From Candidatus Aenigmatarchaeota archaeon (GTDB lineage Archaea > Aenigmatarchaeota > Aenigmatarchaeia > CG10238-14): a stretch of DNA of 32,025 bases. Location: the NCBI GenBank assembly GCA_014728985.1, contig WJKS01000007.1, positions 1-32,025 of the forward strand, written 5' to 3'. Below are positions 27,498-32,025 of the stretch, piece after piece; the first letter of the stretch is position 1, and every line of letters starts with the position of its first letter. The translations under genes and the position numbers were made by a program. The notes under the pieces are model-generated. The model saw nothing but the letters and a program-made list of their open reading frames with translations, ran no database searches and was not told where the DNA came from.

Positions 27498-28112
27498 CTA
27501 AACATACTTCCCAAATTCTCTCTCTTCAAATAAATCATAAATTGATATTATCTTATCTCTCAAATTCCTCATATCATAGAAGCCTGGTAATTCGTCCAAA
27601 AAGTCCTCTTTTCCATATTCTGCCATAGCTTTTCTTAATCTTTTCATTATAGGGCCACTGTTTCTCAAAACTGGATATATTCCTAGTATAAGATAGAGCT
27701 CCCTTTCCAGATACTCCCTAAAGTCTTGTGCCCATTCCTGATGTTCCTGCTCCGATTCGAACTGCTTTTCTTTAGGTTTCCCATTAAGATAAAATCTGGC
27801 TGCCAATGCGGCGATCATGAGTTCGGTATTATCGAAAAATTCTCTGATATTATTATCCGCGACCTCAACTCCAGCTATTTTTTTTGCTATTCCTGGTATT
27901 CTATCATAAGTTCTTCTTAACTCATCAATTTTTTCTGAAACTTCATCCGGATCAATACTACCTAAATACTGGTAAAGAGACCCTAATTTTTCTATGGCCT
28001 CATCTTCTGGGAGTCTATTGAATCTTCTAACAACGGTTCTCAGATCAGGACCTAAACCGTAAATCCCATCAATAATACTTCCCATATCAAAATCAGAGGG
28101 GCTCATAACCAA
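27498..28112 (-). CDS. hypothetical helical protein
   Basis: 204-aa ORF, no recognised family. Confidence 0.65.
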   Translation of the reverse strand: MVMSPSDFDMGSIIDGIYGLGPDLRTVVRRFNRLPEDEAIEKLGSLYQYLGSIDPDEVSEKIDELRRTYDRIPGIAKKIAGVEVADNNIREFFDNTELMIAALAARFYLNGKPKEKQFESEQEHQEWAQDFREYLERELYLILGIYPVLRNSGPIMKRLRKAMAEYGKEDFLDELPGFYDMRNLRDKIISIYDLFEEREFGKYV

Positions 28113-28172
28113 TGTCTACTCGATTTGAATTTAAAATGATTTATCTTTAAGAGAACCAAAATATTATTAAAA

Positions 28173-29294
28173 GTGTTTATATTGTCAGTAAAAATCAAAT
28201 TAGAGGTGTTTAGGGAAGAGATGGAAAAGAACTCATTAGATGCATCAATATTTCTCTGTTCCTCACCCATCCATGATTCCAATATTCAATATTTCACTGG
28301 ATTTCAGCAAACCAGATTCTGGGCGTTCAGTTGCCTGGTAATAACTCCAGAGAAATCCTTACTCATACCTTCTAGATTAGAGTATGATCGTGCGCTAAGA
28401 GAGGCGGAAGCGGATGAAATAATCAATATCAAGGATTATGACAATAGTCTAACAAAAATACTGAAAGAAAAACTGAGAGACGAGAAAAAAATCGGAATAA
28501 TTGAAAGTATCTTTCCGTATAGACTGACAAGAAAACTGAAAAATAAAGAATTCAGAAATGTCTCAGATATAACAGAAGAATTAAGAAGTATTAAGACACA
28601 GGGTGAGATAGAACTAATCAAAAAATCATGTAAAATAGCGAATCATGGGGTAAAAGTCGTCCAGGAAAATTTATCAAAAAATATTACCGAAAAAGAAATC
28701 GCGATAATAATTGAACAGGAATTAATTCGCAAGGGTGCTGATGAAATATCTTTCCCAACCATCGTTACTTCTGGTAAGAGATCTGCTTATGTACATCCAG
28801 AACCAAGTTTTTCCGAGAAAAAAATTCAGGAAGGCCTGGGTTTAATTGATTTCGGTGCAAGATACAAAGGGTATTGTTCGGATATTACTGTACCTTTCTC
28901 AATTGGAAATCTATCAAAAAAACAGAAGGAAATTGTAAATACCGTACAAAAGACATATGAAAAATCTATTGAAAGCCTAGAAATCGGAAAGCCGACCTGG
29001 AAGATATATGATATAACTGAAAAAATAACAGAAGGTGATGGGTTTGAGGCGAAACATTCCCTAGGGCATGGTCTGGGACTGGACGTTCATGAATCACCAA
29101 ACTTATCACCTAAACCTAAAACAGAGGATGGGTTAAAAGGTTGGGAAGAAACTTTGCTAAAAGAAAATATGGTTTTCACAATAGAACCTGGTATTTATGT
29201 TCCTGAAATTGGCGGGTCCAGACTTGAAAATGATGTTCTGATGGTAAAAAATGGACCCGAAATTTTAACTAAATCAGAGTTCATAGAATTGTAA
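28173..29294 (+). CDS. M24 family Xaa-Pro aminopeptidase
   Basis: GLIDFGARYKGYCSDITVPF, HSLGHGLGLDVHESP, FTIEPGIYVPEIGGSRLEND. Confidence 0.92.
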   Translation: MFILSVKIKLEVFREEMEKNSLDASIFLCSSPIHDSNIQYFTGFQQTRFWAFSCLVITPEKSLLIPSRLEYDRALREAEADEIINIKDYDNSLTKILKEKLRDEKKIGIIESIFPYRLTRKLKNKEFRNVSDITEELRSIKTQGEIELIKKSCKIANHGVKVVQENLSKNITEKEIAIIIEQELIRKGADEISFPTIVTSGKRSAYVHPEPSFSEKKIQEGLGLIDFGARYKGYCSDITVPFSIGNLSKKQKEIVNTVQKTYEKSIESLEIGKPTWKIYDITEKITEGDGFEAKHSLGHGLGLDVHESPNLSPKPKTEDGLKGWEETLLKENMVFTIEPGIYVPEIGGSRLENDVLMVKNGPEILTKSEFIEL

Positions 29295-29308
29295 AAAGAG
29301 GTGTTTAT

Positions 29309-30631
29309 TTGGAAAAAGAGAGAGTTATTTTGATGGGGGCAGCGGGCAGGGATTTTCATAACTTTAACATTCATTTCCGTGATAATCCTAAATATAATGT
29401 AGTTGCATTTACAGCAACTCAAATACCTAACATAACTGAAAGAAAATATCCAAAAGAACTGTCGGGTAAACTTTATCCTGATGGTATCCCAATTCATCCT
29501 GAAGAAAAATTATCCGAATTAATAAAAAAATACAATATTGATAAAGTAGTTTTTTCCTATAGCGATGTTTCCCATGAATATGTAATGAACAAGGCTTCTC
29601 TGGTAAACGCTTGTGGCGCGGATTTTGAACTTTTAGGTGTTAAAAACACTATGTTCAAATCCAAAAAACCTGTAATTACAGTTTGCGCAGTTAGAACTGG
29701 ATGTGGAAAAAGTCAAACTTCCAGAAAAATAGTGGATCTCTTGAAGAATAAGGGTCTGAAAGTAGTTGCTATCCGTCATCCCATGCCTTATGGTGATTTG
29801 GCGAAACAGGCCGTGCAAAGATTTGAAAATTATGAGGATTTAGAAAAACATGAGTGTACAATCGAGGAAATGGAAGAGTATGAGCCTTACATTGAAAGAG
29901 GACTAGTTGTATATTCTGGGGTTGATTATGGAAAAATACTAAGAGAGGCTGAGAAAGAGGCTGATATTATTGTCTGGGACGGCGGGAATAACGACACTCC
30001 ATTCTTTGAACCGGATTTACATATAGTAGTTACAGATCCTCACCGGGCTGGACATGAAACCGAATATTATCCTGGGGAGACAAACTTCAGGATGGCAGAC
30101 GTAATAGTAATTAACAAAATGGATACTGCTAAACCCGAGGACGTTGAAGTTATATTGAAAAACGTTAAAAAAATGGTCTCTAAAGCTATTGTGATTAAAG
30201 CTGATTCCAAGATAACTGTGGATAATTCAGATAAAGTGAAGGGTAAGAAAGTCTTGGTAATCGAAGATGGTCCTACACTTACACATGGTGGAATGAATTT
30301 TGGCGCTGGAGTCATTGCTGCACAAAGATTGGGTTGTGAATTAGTTGATCCTGAGTCCTTTGCTGTTGGGTCGATAAGGGAGACTTTAAAAAAATATCCA
30401 GATTTACATAATCTAGTTCCTGCCATGGGTTACGGTAAAAAACAAATGGGAGAATTAGAAAAGACTATTAACAAAACTGAATGTGAATATGTGGTTGTTG
30501 GTACACCAATAGACATTGGGAGACTATTAGACGTTAATAAACCTACTGTAAGAGTAAATTATGAACTTGACGAAGTCGGTGAACCTAACCTTAAAAGTGT
30601 TCTTAATAAATTCTTAGAAAAGATGAAATGA
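29309..30631 (+). CDS. cyclic 2,3-diphosphoglycerate synthetase-family protein (COG2403-like)
   Basis: ILMGAAGRDFHNFN, CAVRTGCGKSQTSRKI P-loop, VWDGGNNDTPF; TTG start. Confidence 0.85.
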   Translation: MEKERVILMGAAGRDFHNFNIHFRDNPKYNVVAFTATQIPNITERKYPKELSGKLYPDGIPIHPEEKLSELIKKYNIDKVVFSYSDVSHEYVMNKASLVNACGADFELLGVKNTMFKSKKPVITVCAVRTGCGKSQTSRKIVDLLKNKGLKVVAIRHPMPYGDLAKQAVQRFENYEDLEKHECTIEEMEEYEPYIERGLVVYSGVDYGKILREAEKEADIIVWDGGNNDTPFFEPDLHIVVTDPHRAGHETEYYPGETNFRMADVIVINKMDTAKPEDVEVILKNVKKMVSKAIVIKADSKITVDNSDKVKGKKVLVIEDGPTLTHGGMNFGAGVIAAQRLGCELVDPESFAVGSIRETLKKYPDLHNLVPAMGYGKKQMGELEKTINKTECEYVVVGTPIDIGRLLDVNKPTVRVNYELDEVGEPNLKSVLNKFLEKMK

Positions 30632-30640
30632 GGGGATGAA

Positions 30641-30739
30641 ATGGGAAGGAGACCAAGAAGTCATAAGAAAAAGACTATTGCTGCAAAGAAAAGGAGTATT
30701 AAAAGAGGAAACAAGGGTTGGAAAGAAAATTTGGAGTAG
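30641..30739 (+). CDS. 32-aa basic micro-protein (not in supplied ORF track)
   Basis: MGRRPRSHKKKTIAAKKRSIKRGNKGWKENLE; SD-like aggggatga immediately upstream, 9 nt after the preceding stop. Confidence 0.5.
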   Translation: MGRRPRSHKKKTIAAKKRSIKRGNKGWKENLE

Positions 30740-30831
30740 TTTTTTCACTTAAATTTAGTTGGTTCAGAATTTATTCTTATTTAAAATTTCTGGAGAATTA
30801 AATTAAGACTTATTTCTAACTTCTATAGAAA

Positions 30832-31158
30832 TTAGCGGTCCTCCCAGTATTCCATATACAAATCGGTCATATCTTCACCGTGTTTTCTCACATAAGCCAC
30901 TGTTAATACAGGGGAATACGGATCTCCCGTAGGGCCGAATCTGTTATTCAGAGCATTATCTGTCCCTCTTGCGTCATCTGGTACAACATACTGATGGCTT
31001 ATTCCGGCTCCTGAAAGTGAAAATATTCTAGAAGATATTCCCTCTCCCCTCAATTTGAGATGGAGAGCACATGCCGTATCTACACAACTAAACCTAGGGA
31101 TCGGAATTACGGTATTATCATCCTGAACTCCGTAAGACCTATAATCAAATTTCTTCAC
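30832..31158 (-). CDS. small protein with Cys-His-Asp pattern, possibly transglutaminase-like
   Basis: SCVDTACALHLKLRGEGISSRIFSLSGAGISHQYVVPDD; C...H...D spacing; GTG start. Confidence 0.5.
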   Translation of the reverse strand: MKKFDYRSYGVQDDNTVIPIPRFSCVDTACALHLKLRGEGISSRIFSLSGAGISHQYVVPDDARGTDNALNNRFGPTGDPYSPVLTVAYVRKHGEDMTDLYMEYWEDR

Positions 31159-31288
31159 AAAATTATAATTAAATGAATAATCTTATCAATATTAAATTCC
31201 CTGGTTCAAAATTTTGAAAAGTGTCCTTGAATTTCCAATGTTGTCACTACCAAAAGGTATTTAAATTTATTTTATATCTGATAGTAAT

Positions 31289-31666
31289 ATGGGAACATTA
31301 CCAACCTTAAGAGGACTAACTGATAGTCACAAAATAAGAGAACAGTTGTATAGGACTTTACATCAGTATCTTGACATGGCTGAAGGTCAATTATATCCAA
31401 GGACATATAATCAATTATCACCAAATGGGAGAACAGAGTTAGATTATCAAATCAGTCTTCAAACCGGGACACCAGGAACTTATACTTTGGTGGCTGCTGG
31501 AAAGAACTCGGATTGGATGTTGGGAAACTATTTATCAGAAATAGCCATGGAAATATGGAGTAAAGTTCATGAAAGAGGGAATCAGTTAGGTAAACAAGCT
31601 TTTAGAAATTGTAAACAACCACCGATTAAAATCGGTGGCATTGCGTCTATGCGGCGTAATCGGTAA
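31289..31666 (+). CDS. hypothetical protein whose 3' end runs into an IS200-type terminal hairpin
   Basis: 125-aa ORF with TATA-like tatttaaattt ~30 nt upstream; final residues encoded by the palindrome at 31619-31638. Confidence 0.55.
   Translation: MGTLPTLRGLTDSHKIREQLYRTLHQYLDMAEGQLYPRTYNQLSPNGRTELDYQISLQTGTPGTYTLVAAGKNSDWMLGNYLSEIAMEIWSKVHERGNQLGKQAFRNCKQPPIKIGGIASMRRNR
31619..31638. repeat. perfect palindromic hairpin ccaccgattaaaatcggtgg, probable IS200/IS605-type end
   Basis: Direct reading: 8-9 bp perfect inverted repeat just beyond the tnpA stop. Confidence 0.7.
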
Positions 31667-32025
31667 GTCTTTTCTGGTCTCCCTTAATACCCTGCTCTCT
31701 AACATATCTTTCGATAATCTCTGATTGTACATCACCTATCGAATCAAAATAATAAGCTGGTGACCATAATCCACCTTTCAAAAAGAATTTCCTTCTTAAC
31801 CAGGGAAATGTTTTGAATAATCTTCTAGAAGATCTGCCTTTCAGAAATTTGACAACTTGAGATACTGAATATCTGGGTGGTATATCAATTACCATATGGA
31901 GATGATCTATATCAAAACCTAATTCTTTGATAATCAATCCATATTTTTCAGCAGTTTCATAGAAAGATTTTTCACAAACAACTTTTATTCTCTCAAAACC
32001 AAATATTTTATGTCGATATTTGGGG
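31647..32025 (-). CDS. tnpA: IS200/IS605 family Y1 transposase TnpA (5' end outside window)
   Basis: DHLHMVIDIPPRYSVSQVVKFLKGRSSRRLF HUH motif; same frame is open upstream of the listed TTG to the window edge (PKYRHKIFGFERIKVVCEKSFYETAEKYG-LIIKELGFDIDHLHM). Confidence 0.9.
   Translation of the reverse strand, partial: PKYRHKIFGFERIKVVCEKSFYETAEKYGLIIKELGFDIDHLHMVIDIPPRYSVSQVVKFLKGRSSRRLFKTFPWLRRKFFLKGGLWSPAYYFDSIGDVQSEIIERYVREQGIKGDQKRLTDYAA

Larger units (their letters stand above)
31619..32025 (-). mobile_element. IS200/IS605-type element, truncated by the window edge
   Basis: tnpA plus terminal hairpin; left end lies outside window. Confidence 0.75.

Overview
This is an archaeal chromosomal window, probably from an uncultivated and possibly DPANN-like lineage (the lineage is inferred). 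Its backbone carries housekeeping genes: the ribosomal stalk operon L1-L10-L12, L11-Spt5/NusG-SecE-FtsZ, PCNA with a small OB-fold protein, TldD/TldE, TrmY, an AlaX-like editing protein, an M24 peptidase, a cyclic-2,3-DPG-synthetase-family protein, and tRNA-Arg(CCU). The accessory centre is about 13.1-22.2 kb. There a TadC/FlaJ-like membrane platform gene (13506-15623) is followed by seven small membrane-anchored, pilin-like proteins, most starting with M-K-G or carrying a class III signal peptide. They bear very different, Cys-rich extracellular domains. One carries four hemopexin-like repeats nested inside a pilin core. Another carries a metzincin-type protease motif (HELGHTFGLCD plus a SIM Met-turn). 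Another has a Thr-rich linker with a Cys-rich head, and another has a C-terminal beta-sandwich-like domain. This decorated-pilin locus is my main candidate for an undescribed system. Other points of interest are a stand-alone Cas10-like HD protein, an L11 with a ~64-residue K/E-rich insertion, an L10/P0 without the acidic tail, a patatin gene split by one in-frame TGA, an overlooked 32-aa basic micro-ORF, and an IS200-type tnpA whose terminal hairpin forms the 3' end of a neighbouring ORF. All calls come from reading motifs by eye; no database searches were run.
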